Shown here: in pieces, positions 26,001-39,200 of the stretch
Layout of the letters: each line of letters begins with the position of its first letter
Numbering within the stretch: position 1 is the first letter of the stretch
From: Casuarius casuarius
Taxonomy: Eukaryota > Chordata > Aves > Casuariiformes > Casuariidae
DNA: 64,000 nucleotides
Direction: 5' to 3'
NCBI GenBank assembly: GCA_003342895.1
Contig: PTFA01000087.1
Location: 1,760,708-1,824,707 of the forward strand
Program-made: the position numbers and the translations under genes
The notes under the pieces: model-generated
The model's input: only the letters and a program-made list of their open reading frames with translations
Databases searched by the model: none
Told to the model about the DNA's origin: nothing

Positions 26001-27814
26001 GCCAAATTACACAGAGCATCACCATAGCTTGGCATCTCCCTTGCCATTCTTGGCTAAGAGAAACACTGAAAAATAACTCGTAACTTCTTGAGATATTGGC
26101 CAGGCATTAGTGGACAAGCATAACTGCAAGTTTACATGGGGAAGCCTATTACCAACATGGCAAGGTAACACAGGCACCTTCAAACTGCCATGTTCCCCAG
26201 CTGGCAGCTTGGTGGGAGTGCATATCCCAAAAAGAAATACCACTTTTTTAAAAAAAACACAGTAGCTGTTATCTAGCTGATATTTGTCAGCAATAAACTT
26301 TTACAGAAAATGCAGGTAGGAAAATACCAGTGACTATCCAGGTATAATATTTCCCTCACTAGAGCGAGTTGTTGNTATGTTTGAATTTTATGTGATTCAT
26401 TAAAGTTGAGAAACATAATCTGATACCTCTGTGGTTCTTTATACTCTTACATTTCCTGGAAAAAAAATCACAGGATTTTTCCCATTTGACAGTGTCTAGC
26501 AGCTACTTCCTACCTGTTTTTGAGAGCAAGTTGAAGGATTTTTTAGCAGGGAAGAAACCTCTTGGGGTGATGTAGATATTTAAGCCTTTCTCTTACTTCC
26601 AGTGTAGAAACCTTTTCTTTCACTGCTTTAGTGCATTTACACAGAATAACATTATCCACAGTATTTTGATTCTTATATAAATTTTGGTTCTCTACCCTTT
26701 ATTTTCTTACTTGGCATTACGCTGAGCTTTCAAAGTTCATTGTTCATATTCTTATCAAAAACTTGTGCCTTTATATCAGACACTTTTACTAATCATATTT
26801 CACTTGTTTCACTTAACTGGAAGGTCCGATGTGGAACAGTGTTGTGGTAAAAGAGCATGAAAAGTTCAGTAGTTAATTCATGAAGCTGTTGAATAATTCA
26901 GTGGAGATAACTTAAACAGGAGTTTAAAGGGCTGCTAATAATGATTAGTTCATTCCCAAGACCTGTGCTACTTGCATCTGCTAATAGAAAGTACAAATCT
27001 GAAAGCTTAGTAAGGAGTCATGCTTCATCTGTAAAATTATTTCACCTATTGCAAGATGAATTTTGATNCACTCTGCAATATCTTTATATTCTATTTTCAC
27101 AGATTTTAGAAGTGCTACCTTTAAAGAGTACTATTCTTTAAGGAATTGCTGCTGCTTTTACTATCCCATGTGGATATGTAGCTGAAATGGCATTTACCTG
27201 AAGGATCTTCCCAATATTTATTTGAAAAAAGCAGTAGTTTATTAAATGTCTTGACTCTCTTTCTTTAAACAAGCTTTTCTAAAACAGTATGAGCATGAAA
27301 GTCCTACTCTGAAGGGAAAAAAACCCTGTTTTCTGGAGATTAGAAATAAGCCCATAGGATATTTCTTAAAATTATTTTTAAACTAGAGACTTCCCCTATT
27401 AAAGAAATGAGGAGTGTGATGTGACCCTCTTGAGGTATGGAGAACAGCTCTGGGGAGTCAAGGAAATCAGTGGTCCCTCCTCTGTGGTATTTCAGAGGTG
27501 AGTAAATGGAAATGGATATTGGTATATCCCAGGAGTTCCTGAATGAGGAAAGTGGTTCTTCAATGTCCTCAGTTGAGATAATGGGACAGATAAAGCTTCA
27601 GTGAGATAGAACTGGCCAGAGCGTTTTTAGCAAATAAAATTGTTGGAAATTGTGGTTTTGTTCATCCTGNAGTGCATTACAAGCTTGAATTGTACTCTGC
27701 AAATAATGTTGGGGAGAAATGTCCAGGGTGATAGTCACAAAACTGCTGGAGCAAAAGAAAAGTGTTCATCCATACCTCTAATAGTCTGGGGCTTGTGCAT
27801 TTTGCTGAGTGGCA
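23061..27814. other. No gene recognised
   Basis: AT-rich unique sequence with several single N. A strong acceptor-like TTTCTTTGTTTTTTCCAG ends near 25,138, but no convincing open segment with a donor follows it. Confidence 0.55.
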
Positions 27815-27885
27815 GTCCAGGTTGCTCAGGACTTTTCAGTCAGATCTTGAAAATCTCCAAGAATGGAGACTGCACAACCGAAAAT
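27815..27885 (-). mobile_element. Short CR1 fragment
   Basis: The plus strand reads GTTGCTCAGGACTTTTCAGT and then TCTTGAAAATCTCCAAGAATGGAGACTGCAC. This is the reverse complement of the CR1 3' region that encodes the final ORF2 residues and contains the GCAACCTG stretch. Both ends are lost: the expected CTCTCTGGGCAACCTG continuation is absent on the right, and the terminal octamers cannot be seen on the left. It is an old scrap of about 70 bp. Confidence 0.7.
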
Positions 27886-29187
27886 GTGCATGAATAATTA
27901 CATTCACTGGGGTAGGGACTGAAATTTGGGTGACTCACTGGCAGGTGAATGTCTTTAACCCAGAGANTGTTAGAGTACCTTTCTAGCCTTAAAAAATTAA
28001 CACTTGCATGTACTTGCCATGCACAGTGAAATGGCTCTGAGTATGCAAGAGCATGAGTCCAAACAGGTTGGAACACTCCTCCACTGGAGAAAGTTCTAAA
28101 TTCAGATCCTGCTCCTGAAATGAGAAGGCCATCATAAACAACGATGGAATGAATGCCAGGTGCTTCCTACAGCATTTTCAGTTTTTAAACTACTTCTTTA
28201 AAAAATACACCTTCCATTTCCTCTGCTTTTCTTTAAAAATATTCACAGGTATCAGTCTAAATGGAACATTATGTTGCATGAAAACACACTTTTCTATTTT
28301 TGGCTCAGGGAGAAAGGAAATGGAGGATTTCAACACTTTATTGCAAAATGAACCCCAGACATGCAAATTTTATTCATCTGGCAGGTGACAGATAAAAACA
28401 GTAGTAGGCAGAGGAAATGGAGGTAAAATGCTAGTATTTTTAATACTTAAAGTAATTTCTAATGCTTTATCTAGTATTTTGCAACAGTAAATTCCCTTCA
28501 GGATTCTTTGCCTGTTCAATGGCAGGAACACAGGCACATAAGTGGATATTTGTGGCTGGGACAGTAGGTGGACTCTTTGCCAGTAGTTTCATAGTGGGAA
28601 TTAACTCTGGGTAATGCCTAGATGGTTGGCTCACCTTTGAACCCTTCACAAAGAAGGTCATCACATTGAGTAAAGAGTCGCATCTAAATGTGCACCACAC
28701 TACTGCGACCAGGTTTGCTGTTGTCCCTTGCCTACTACTTAAAAATCTGTGTGCTCCGTGCTGTCCAGTGATGTGCTTGCAGAGGATATTGCTCTGGTTC
28801 TTTGAAATGTGCTATGTGATTGAGCAACTGAGGATTTACAGAGTAAATGCACTGTGCTCACCAAGGCAAAAGGAGAGGGGGAAAATTACTTTTATGAATG
28901 TTGTCACAGAGTTTATTCCTCAGCTTTCTGTTATCAAAGTTGGATGGTTTGATTTGATTTTACTGTTTTGTTTTGAAGTGGGTTTCCATGACAAGCAAAC
29001 TTTTTTTCCAGATTCACTTAACCTCCTGCAGAGTTGTGTGTCATCATTTCTTGTTGCTCACACACCCTTGTGACATTTAAAAGGCTAAAGATTTCTCTTT
29101 GGTAGTGAATGCCATTCCTGCTTGAATTTGCTGTCAAAAAACCACACTTGTGACAAATTGTTCTCTGTTCACAACCAAATGCCATTG

Positions 29188-29219
29188 TGGTGGTTTGTGT
29201 TTGCACATGCAAACCACCA
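29188..29219. repeat. 10-bp inverted repeat with nested palindrome
   Basis: TGGTGGTTTG and CAAACCACCA are perfect reverse complements separated by 12 bases. The inner GTTTGCACATGCAAAC forms a second, competing hairpin with the same right arm. No function can be assigned. Confidence 0.85.
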
Positions 29220-29844
29220 TTCTTCATGCTGTTACATGGATTTTTTTGTCTGTACAATGAAGAGTGAGCAGGATATAGCCATGGTTGAGCCCAGTTAGAT
29301 TAGTTTTCATCTAGTTTAATATCCTCTNTCTGTAACATTTGAGAGAGAGTTAGGATGGATCGAATCCTGCTTGCTCAGTCCAGTAGATGGATTATGAAAT
29401 TGCTCAGTCATCCGAGCCCATTATTTTAGAGCCTAAAACTGATTTTTTTTTCCCTGATGCAGATTAGTTCTAACAGTTTTTGATGCTCTAGACAAACCAA
29501 CAAATGTTTTCCTCCTACCTGCTGCAGTTGCATGTTTGGCCCATAGTGTCTTTGCACCTGGGTTGAGACTGCACTGGGTTGAAATATTAGCACTGTTTTC
29601 CAGCCCTTGGATCCAGTTCTGGCATGTAAGCTGCGAGCCGGGGTAGCTGTATGTGTAAAGCCACAGACTGCTGTTGAGTGACACCCACGCAGCTGTCTTG
29701 AATCCTGTCACCTGCTGATGCTCTGCACTGGGCTTGAGGGGGTGGTTCTGGGAGAAGATGCTGTGCTTGGCTCCCGTGGGTGTCCTTCACCAGACATCTT
29801 GCCCTGCCCAGACGTATATTGCTTCTATATATAGAGGGCATATT

Positions 29845-29880
29845 TGTGTGTGTGTGTATATATGTACACACACACATATG
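29845..29880. repeat. (TG)n-(TA)n-(CA)n microsatellite
   Basis: A TG run is followed by TATATATG and a CA run. The two halves are nearly self-complementary and could form a cruciform or Z-DNA. Confidence 0.9.
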
Positions 29881-31846
29881 TGGTATATTTGTAGGTGATG
29901 CTAACAGGACTCCCTGGATGGGCAAGGGGCTCTGGTCTTATTCCACAGCTCGTAGGCAAAGGTTGTGTGTTCCCTACTCCATATCAGATGTGTGATCAAT
30001 GGACAATATGATTGTCTCTATACACATATGCTGTAGAGAATAGAGGTAGAGGAAGAGGAAATAAGGGGACTGGCTAGGTTCTATCTCTTAGGTATTTTTA
30101 TTAAAGACTTGGACAGCATCAGTGCATTAGAGGTGACTTAATGCATCTTTTTCACTGCCAAGTTTTACCCTTACATGATAACTGTTACAAATCAACACAA
30201 GACAATTTATGGCCACCTACCAGAAAAGAAGTTTGACTGGAGTTTGCAATAAAACAGTATGGCTGGTGGCAGATGACAGATGAAGCAGAATGAATTGTTT
30301 GGTTATTCATAAGCCAAGTAACCCCTGAAAGACAGCAGTAAAAAGTAGTGGGAGGTCTTTTGTAAGCAAATCTGATGCTTCAGGCAATGTGCCTTATGGG
30401 TTAGCTGGCAGTCAGAGCCTGCTTATTTTATCTGCTCCTTGGGTGCCCTCTGGCACAGGGCTAGGAAACGTTGTCCCCCAGGGGCCCATTCTCCCTGTCT
30501 GATTCAGACAGTGAATTTTGTGACATCATTTTGGAGAACGGAGGAAGTGAAGGACTTCTTGCCTCTGCTGTCTGTCTGCTCACCATCGCCACAAGCTAAC
30601 CAGGGGGAGGCAGGACAGCATCCTCCATGTCTTGTTTGCACCCTGCCCGTTCGTCTTGTGTGTGTCTCCTTGGATCACCGTCGCACCAGCTTCCCTTCAT
30701 GCTCCCCATAACCCTCCTGGGAACCATTTTCGAGAGGCGCTTGAAAGCAGCCAGGTTGGAGCTAGTCCCTGTCTAACCTGAGCTGGGTGCTCCACTACCT
30801 TCAGAGCAGCCAAAAGCACAGGAGGGCACATCTTTGTAACCTTTCCTGAGAAATGGTATCCTCATTACTCTCAATACCTTCATTTGCAACACTAGAAAAC
30901 TGATACTTGAATGAAGTTTGAAGGAAGTAACATGTAGCTTTTTCTTCTCTAGGTAGCCTTGTGCATTTCTATTCTAATGTTCACCATCTTTAATATATGG
31001 ATGTTTAATTGTGCACTGTGCTGCTTTTGTGTGTTTCTTAGGAAGATCTACCTGTGTTTCACACTATGGTGTTTAAAGCTGTACTATTTTTGTACAGTGT
31101 TTTGTACAGTGCTGTACCAGTGCCATAGAGGAAGATGTCCCAATTTTGAGGACCTTCTATAACTTTAAAGGAAGCTAGCTAATTTTTATGCCAAATCACT
31201 GTTGCAGCCTCCATTTATCAGCGAGTCTCAGAAGCAGATGCTACATGCTCATACACCATGTTGAAGCTACTTTGTTCTCCAGAAACTTTGCCCTTACACT
31301 TCATAGTTAATGTAGGTCTCTAGCTGTTAATGTTTTAAAGAAAGGCTGAAAAATGTGAATTGAATATAACCAATTTAGATAGCTACCTGAGCCTGCTAAG
31401 ACGATATCTTCCAGGGAAGATGAACTTCTTATTCATCTATGAAAATTGTTGCAGGTAACATGGGAGGAAAAAAAAAACATCATTAATTGTTCTAGGATTT
31501 GTCTCTTCAAAGGTATTTCAGCTTTAAGCTCTGGAGCCAATTTTAAAAAGCATAATTTTATGGGCATTATGTGAATATGCTTTTTCCAGTTTAAAAAAAA
31601 AAGGTGTGAGGTGGGGGGGGTCAAAGGATTCACCTTCTTTTCTATATTAAAGCTAACATAGGCATTCATAGTAATGCACATATCCAAAATTTAATTGGAT
31701 ATTAAGGGAAATTGCTCTGTAGGTCTATATTCCTGTAGCACTACTAAAACTTTAGGCCAAAGAGGCACTGGGAGGGTTGTAATTTACTATTGTTTGGTAT
31801 CCCGCCTTGCTGGCATCTGTGAGAATTCTTTCTTTTCACTCTTCAG

Positions 31847-32007
31847 CAAGAAGGGTAAACCCAAGGGGCATAGAGTTTATGGGTATATCCAGGCCTCTTC
31901 TAGGAAGAACCCGAAGGACATATTCAAGCATGTTTTGAACATCTGCATGCATTTTTATCAGCAGCGTCTATCTTTGACAAATCCCAGAGATGGGCCTGTT
32001 TTTGTAG
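31847..32007 (+). other. Candidate internal coding exon, 161 nt
   Basis: A pyrimidine-rich acceptor (TTCTTTCTTTTCACTCTTCAG) is followed by 161 bases, open in one frame, ending in TTTGTAG|GTAACA. The frame reads a basic, Tyr/Lys-rich segment beginning KKGKPKGHRVYGYIQ and containing NPKDIFKHVLNICMHFYQQ. The surrounding open frame runs from 31,695 to 32,078 (127 codons). I recognise no domain. A retroposed or ancient coding scrap is possible, but an open frame of this size can occur by chance in 64 kb. Confidence 0.22.
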
Positions 32008-34914
32008 GTAACAGCATCAGAGGAATCTACCCCTTTCTCACCAGAACTCTCCTCAAAATAGCTCCAGTTTGTAAATAATGCACGGCAATTTGTCCAGCCT
32101 TCCTGAGAGCTTTTTTTCCTCTATGAGGTCTTTCACAGTGTTTGGGGAAAATGAGAAACTGTACAGCAGAACTCAAGAATCGGCCTTTCATCTCCACTTT
32201 CAANCTGAGGCTGAGATTGTGGCCTCAAGTTATGCTTGCGTAACTCAAGTGTAAGTAGTGAAGCTTGCTTTCCTACATATTAGTGTGAAACNTTGATTTT
32301 AACTCTTCCTGCTCCATCAATACAAACATTTATAGAGGAGCTGACTACTTTTCTGCAGGAAGGACTTGCACTGATGTTAGGCTTTCAACTTCTACCTTAC
32401 ATTTTCTACCTTAAGCTGCCTGTTAAGACAGCATTTTTTTTAAGGCAATGGGGAAAAACAAGATAGTATAAAAAATACCTGTATGCTTATTCATGAAATC
32501 TCTGGGGTATTGTAACAGNGGAAATCTTAATTTCTGCTAAGGTAATTTCACTGAATAAGTATGTTGATTAGTTTTATGTAAAATGGCTTTTGCATTTCTA
32601 AACAGAAACTGGTCACTGTAAAGAAATGCTCGGTCTTTGCTATCTGTCTATGAACATAGATGTTTTAACTGTACTAACCTGTTGTGTAAAATGCAGTTTT
32701 CATTTAATTCAGCATACTGTGTGTGGATAAAATTTAAATATGGCTGTTGTCATTTTAATGTTTATTTATTGGTAGGAAATCANTTTAATGGTAGTCAGTA
32801 AAAAAGAAAATGTATTCTCTGTATTCATAAATTGCCTCAACATTTGATTTGCTCAAAACACTGGACTAGGCACTCAGGGTGCTGGAGAATAAGAAATTAC
32901 ATTGCTTTCATTAATTGCTGTTTGAATATGTAAATTAATCTTTTTGCAAAGCCATTTATAATTTACTATTTAGAAATTTAAAAGAACATAATTTAGCTAG
33001 TGGAAAAGTCCATCTCCATTCCTGCCTCTGGCTCTTATCTTAGACAAATTATTCTGACATCTAATGAAGAAAATTTCAAATTGTCCAATCTAAACCTAGA
33101 AGTGCAACTACTCCCCGTTCTCAAATGATAACTTAGTGAAATTATTTAGTGTTATTAGGGTATATCAATGCGGGAGAGTATTCCTTTATTTGTTATTGAG
33201 GTTTCATTACTGCCTATTACAGAATGCATTTGCAACATGCACAGATAAATACTCTTGCGCTTTAAAATAGTTAACCTATTTAATATTCTAGGATCCAATC
33301 CAACAGGAGTAGTTGGACAACAAACTAGTGGAAAGGCTCTTATCTGTTGCACTGAGCTTTGNATATTAGCCTTATTGCTTGAGGCTNTACTTTTGTTCAC
33401 TTTAGCGTACCTTCTGAGTTATGTCCTTAAACGCACATCCTGTAGAAAGCCTNGGCTCAGCAAAGCTGTTCAGCTCACACTTACATTCGTTTATGTGCTT
33501 TAGGGCCTCTGCTTTACCTTTAAATGTTTTTATCTTCCTTCAGTGCACGGTTCTCCTGAGACTCGCTGGGGCCACGGAGAGGTGGGCTCCTGGCATGGCT
33601 GCGTAGTGCATGTTCCCTGCTATTTGCTGGACCACTGCCGGTGGTGGTAGAAAGTGTTGAAGCGGAGTTACCCTCTGCAGATCTTCTAGGGAGAGCTAAG
33701 AGATTGTCTCTGTGCTCAGAACACAAATGATATTAAGGGACATAAGGAAATTTGCCTACTGTGGTCTGCTTCAGTACCTTTACTGGCTTTGGTATCTTAC
33801 AGCAGTGAGGGAGAAGGTAGCAGAAATATCCAGAAATAAATAGTGGCAAACCTTTCAAAATGGGGTAATGTCTGCAATATATATGTATGATATATATGAA
33901 TATATGCATAGATATATGTATAAAATACAGACAACCNATGTGAATTTTTAACACTGTTCCTTCCAAATGGGTAGATACCACATCTATGTGTTATTCTGTG
34001 TGTGCCTGATACAACCACTGGTAACAGCGACCAGAATTTTTCGCTTTGACTACAGGGACCTGTTTGTTTCTCATGGAACACAATGTGTCTGAGGACACAC
34101 TCTAGTTCAAGTGGCTTTTATGGAGGTATATACTATAGCAGAAGCTGTATTGCTTTAACTGAAATATTGCGCTATTTGAGGGTTGGGGTTGCAAAATAAT
34201 CCAATAACAAAGTGAAAATAAAACCCACAAATTCATGGATCCTACAGTTAGGTGCCGTTCCTGAATACCAGGCACATAATACTTCAACATTTTCACAACT
34301 TCTTCATGCCTGCTTGTATTTTCATGTTTGGAGAATCTCAACTNAAAACGCCTGCATGTGAAACTCCTAAATGCTTGCTGTTACACTACTGGTCAGACAC
34401 TGTTCACNGTTTTTAGTGGTGCTTTCCAGAAATCAGTAAGCGCTAATATGACAGTCCATTTCAGGAGAGCCCTTTTCTTGCTTCCTATCTGCAAAACCCT
34501 GGGTTTTGCTCCCTGTGGCTGCAGAGTTGTACTTGTTTACTAACAAGCGGGTAGACATTTGCTGCATTAACCTCGGGGGCACCTTGCAAAATAAACTACT
34601 TTGAGTAGGTTTGGATTAGGTTTCCAGAGTGATTGCATCTCCTTCCTTTCTGACATGCGAAAGCGCTGACCAACAGCACAGGTATTTTCCTAGTGGCTCC
34701 TTGTANACATTGCAAGGAAAATATACCAAACTTCAGACCAGGCTCGAGTTTGAAAGCTGCACAACTGACTTTCCTGCACCTCTGCCCTTACCTGGCCAAG
34801 GGGGGGATTTGTACTTGCACAATCTGGCTGCATTTCACTTGGAAGGGCTGGGAGACNTTTGAGCTGAAAACGGGACTTCGCAGTGGAGGCTCGGGGTGAA
34901 CTTTGTCGGAATCT
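32008..34914. other. No gene recognised
   Basis: Mostly AT-rich (32,500-33,000 strongly so, with homeobox-like words). A small CpG-bearing stretch at 33,540-33,640 follows an acceptor-like TTATCTTCCTTCAG but has only a weak donor-like GAG|GTGGGC. Confidence 0.5.
33875..33922. repeat. AT-rich TATATG/ATAT simple repeat
   Basis: This is an irregular run of ATATAT, TATG and GATATATG units without a strict period. Confidence 0.75.
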
Positions 34915-35175
34915 CTTAAGCGCAGATGCTGGGCCTGTGCATTGGGTTAGGTTGTGAGTGCCCGGTGTATGCCCTTAGGGGCTGGAGAAAGCGAAGCCCT
35001 CGCCCTTGTGATCCTTACCCCTGCTTTTGGAAAGGGTCAGAGGTTCCCCCTGTGCGTGACAGGGCCAGGCAAGAGCGTGGTCGAGGCGTGATCCCTGGTG
35101 CGCCGGCTGGCAGGGCAGCTGTCTGCGCAGTGCTGGGGCAGTGCCCACGTGACCCTGGGGCCAGTCCCTTTAACN
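34915..35175. promoter_or_regulatory. CpG-enriched GC-rich patch
   Basis: The base composition changes sharply to GC-rich over about 260 bp, with roughly a dozen CpG (for example GCGTGGTCGAGGCG and GTGCGCCGGC) where flanks have almost none. A CACGTG E-box lies near 35,147. It is too small and too CpG-poor for a firm CpG island. It could be a small promoter or enhancer, or the decayed remnant of a GC-rich element. No first exon is evident. Confidence 0.3.
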
Positions 35176-36119
35176 GGTAGGAAAAGGGAAATGCTGTAAG
35201 CAGGAATGAAACCAATCTCTTTATTTTTCCAACTGCTGCATCTTAATTGAGATAACAGTTTCTAGGGAAAGTATTTATTAGCAGTAAATATTTGGATTCC
35301 CTCTATTCAAGCAATCTTTTCTCCTTGTCCCTTAGGACAAGTCTAAGATCTCTGCAGTAGTTTCAGCTTCGTAATTGCTGTCCTAGCTGGAAAAGCTTTC
35401 CTTTAACAGGCTGGAACATGATGATCGGGAAGGTCTTTTAGATCATCTGAATATCTGTTCTAGCTGCTTGTAGTGTTGAGAAAGTGGGGGGTCGGGGTTG
35501 CGTGTAAAACGAATGTCACGCTGGGTTCTGGGCTGCTCTTTACAGCCTGTGATTTGATCAGCAGCACAGCACCTCCGTGACGGTGAGCTGGGGAAACCCT
35601 TAATGCTACAGCCCTCTTAAACGCTGGAAAATACCACACAAGCTGCAACAGGCGTAATTCCTAAAGTGTCTCGGGCGTTGTAGCGTGCCCTGCCGTGCAG
35701 TCTTGTGTTCCTCTTGGTTCTTTCAGTTACCGCTTTGAGCAGGTTTCCCCCTAGTCAGAGGGAAGCGGAGTGCTTTGTTCCTCCCCATGCAAATACCTAA
35801 TGGCAATTTGGGATCGAGACAACNAAAAGAGCAAACTTGCTCCGTGCGTGAGAATGTGCTCTCGCTTCCTGACGAGATCAAAGTGACCTGAAGTTGTGGT
35901 TTCCTGTCTCAGACGGCAAAACCTGTAAAAATAAGTAAAAAGGCAGTATTTGGGTAAATGCATTCTGGCTCTGATTGCCAGGATATTAGAGCCAGATGAG
36001 CATAAATCTGTCATGTCAATTTTGTATCGTGCTGTGCTGAATGATAATGCTGATGGTGGTTTATAGCTTATCATATTTTGGTGACAGTACCTGTTTCTTG
36101 TAGAGTAAATACTGCAGGG

Positions 36120-36270
36120 GGTTATATTACTTTAAAGCAAGGTAATGGATGCAAGGCAACCAAAAGAAAATTGATTCTTTGCTGTTTAAATAACTAATAT
36201 ATTTAATTAATATTATCAGGGAGTTGATAAGAGGAGCAATCCTTTGATTAAATATTTACCATTTGAGTCA
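36120..36270. promoter_or_regulatory. AT-rich block with TCF/LEF, GATA and homeobox-like sites
   Basis: Within 150 bases there are TTTAATTAAT (homeobox/POU-like), GATAAG (GATA-like) and CCTTTGATTAA (a CTTTGAT TCF/LEF-type core). No repeat or open frame explains the stretch. It is enhancer-like in texture only. Confidence 0.2.
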
Positions 36271-39200
36271 TGGTGTTATCTCTCTCTACTGTGCAAAGCT
36301 TCCTGAAGAGAAATTTGAGAGAGCTCAAAGCTCTTCTAAACCCCCCAGACTAGTAACAATTCTCTTGGATCAACAATTAAAGTTGTAGATTTTTAAAGTT
36401 TTTTTTAATATTGGACAGAATTTTAAAAATAGCTTTATCCTAAGGAACAGGATGAATTTAAAGGATATTTTGAAGGGAGGATTTGTACCATTCTGTATGT
36501 ATATTTTGAAAACAAATAGTTAAATGTTGAAATAACAGCTGCTTTGCACTGCAGTATTTTCAACATTACACCTCATCTCATCTCTTCAGTGCATGTTCTC
36601 AAATATTAGCAAGTATCTCTTCACATTCACTACTCAATCACTGGTCACTCAGGATCCAAATGTCACCACACTGAGTTCAGTGAAATTGTACTGGTGCTGA
36701 ACATAGCAGTTTCCCACAACTTGGTTCTATAGCAAACAATTAGCCCTGAGATCTTAGTGTTGAGAACATAAGGAAGCCTTTGTATAACTTGTCTGCACAT
36801 TTTATGGAGAAGATTTTCCCAGATCTATTAGACTGCAAAATCATGTACATAATCACCATTTTAATAGTGCTGGTTTGCATAGATGAATATGAAAACAGGG
36901 GGCTCAGGATGCTCCTCTGAATTTCATAAAAAGCTATACAGATAGATATGAACCTACATACTTTATTTCCAAGACTGGAACAACAATTAGAACTGGTCTT
37001 AAGGAAGAGCTTTAACTGTCTTTACATGGGAGCAGTAAAAATGCATGAGTGTCCATTCAAAATCCATGTATGTGCCTGATGCCACTTGAAACTCAGCTCA
37101 AGTTTGCTGAGAAATATGAAAGTTGCTGGCAGATAGTTCTACTGAAAACCCAGTGTGCTCGAGTTTCTTTACAGATGCTGCATGTATATAGCTTTTATAG
37201 CCAACGAATAATTGTGTGTTCACTATAGCACAAATTGTATTTGGAGAGGAGTTACTTTTTTCTGCATGAGTGGGGTGTAATTGTGGAACATTTTAAAACA
37301 ATGGATGTCACGATAATGTTAATGTTCTCCAAATCAGATGTTTGTCATTTCAGTGAGAGCAGGATAGGTCAATACATAATTTTCATGCTGAAAATCCAAA
37401 TGCCACACACTTTAGCCTTAAGAGTCTATTCAAAAGAACTTACCCAAACTTAAAAGCATGGTGGTTGCCTTACCTCCTTTCAAACTTTATGGTCTAAATT
37501 GTGTTATATTGCGAGTTTCAGCAGGCCTTTACCAGTCTATTCTCATTTGAGATGTATGAGCTTAGACCATCTGAATCCATTTGATCTACCCATATTGAAA
37601 TCCTAGTAGATCTCTTCATACTATGCTTTCTTTTCTGAATGAATATCTACTCCCAATTATATGCACTGAGAAGACAGAAAAAGGACATTTAGAAAGCTAT
37701 GTGCTGCTTGTTGTCAATATTTCTGTCATATGCCAGGCTGACCTTTTGGATGATAATCTTTGTATTTGTGGAGTGAAAAGAGATTGATTTTGTTGCTTTA
37801 TTCTAATTACACTATAATGTAGAAGTACTACATGCTTTCAAAGGGTATTCAGGAACTGAAATGTCAACAACAGAAAGAACTTTCCATCTGCTCCCAATTT
37901 CATCTCAATGAGTTTGTGATTTTATGGAAGAAGGTTATTTCTGCCACTGGCAGTCGAAAGGTGGTAATCAGATAATCAAAATGCATTGATTGCTCTAATT
38001 ATTGCATCTTGAATAGTTTTTCATGAATCTTAGTCACCCACAATTTGGTTTTGGCATGTTTTGCATCCCATCCAAGGCAAATCTACAGTTTGCAAAAACT
38101 TTGATTTCATCATGAGTAACTTCCTTGTTGAGATTTAGGGCCAGACCCACCACTACATGCTGACAGTGTTATACCATGCCAGGTTATGTAAACTGGCTGG
38201 AAAACAAGCAGTAAAATTGGTTTGATTACAACTTTGCACAGTTCCAAAGGTACTGCCTGTACTGGTGAATTGGTCTCGGAGTCTCTTTCTCTCAGAGCAG
38301 AGAATATTAGGTTTAAAACAAACACTCATTTCATATATGGACTCCAAGCTTTATCTACTGATTTTGGTTTCTTGACAGAACAAATCTTTGCTGTGTGTTA
38401 TTGTTTGCTAGTATTGCAGCATTAATGCAGGTAGCAGAGAGTGAGCAGAAATCTGTTTGCATTTAATCCTGGGCAATAGAGTTAAAAACCTGCCCTTATC
38501 CTTTTCGTGTGGAGGTCAAAAATAACACTGCTTCATTGCAACATGCCCAAGTTAAATGCAGGCTTATAGAGAAAGCAGTTAACAATTGGGGTTTTTTTCC
38601 NTACCATGCTGAGGAAATGTGATGTCGAAATCTTTCAAGAGGGCGAGTACAAAATCAGTGAGGCTTTGCATGAGTGCAGGTGTAAGCCCACAGGATATTG
38701 ATTCCAGGTTTAAGGTCCTAAAAATATTGACCCTACTGAATGAACAAATGAGTATTTTTAAACAAGTTAGTAAATGGTCATGTCTTATTTCTGTGAATAA
38801 CACCTAAGATTAGGGGTTAAATAGCTGAATAGCAATTACTTCTCAAATATAGACATCAAAGAAGTACCATTTTATGGGAAAAGAGCACATTTACATAGTT
38901 TGATACAAGCACGCATACCCACTGAGATGTGTAAGAGATACCTGAGAGGTTCATTTCAGTGACCTTTGGATGAAACACTTAGTGATGCTGAAATTGATGT
39001 TAGGAGTCCAACGGCTAAACTATTAATTTTTAGGTGATCTTGAGAGAAGTGCCACTTGGTAATAGAGGCTGAAAGAATGTGGTTCTAGCATAGTCTAACC
39101 TATATAAACTGATCCAATCACGCCCTCACTGAAATAATGAAAGGGTCCTAAAAACAGATCAAGATGAATTCTGAAGCAATTAAGAGATCGAGAATAAATT

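Larger units (their letters stand above)
27886..31846. other. No gene recognised apart from the small repeats listed
   Basis: Unique sequence. The plus frame 28,666-29,073 (135 codons) has hydrophobic stretches but no motif and is treated as chance. Confidence 0.55.

Noticed and set aside
28666..29073. 135-codon plus-strand frame with hydrophobic segments
   Set aside because: No signal peptide, domain or splice context; frames of this length are expected by chance in 64 kb on six frames.
33544..33580. Possible 37-nt exon after TTATCTTCCTTCAG
   Set aside because: The donor (GAG|GTGGGC) is weak and the peptide too short to judge.
35405..35461. ATGATGA ... CTGA with flanking inverted GATGATC/GATCATC, considered as a C/D box snoRNA
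   Set aside because: The distance between the C-like and D-like boxes is only about 30 nt, too short, and there are no C'/D' boxes.
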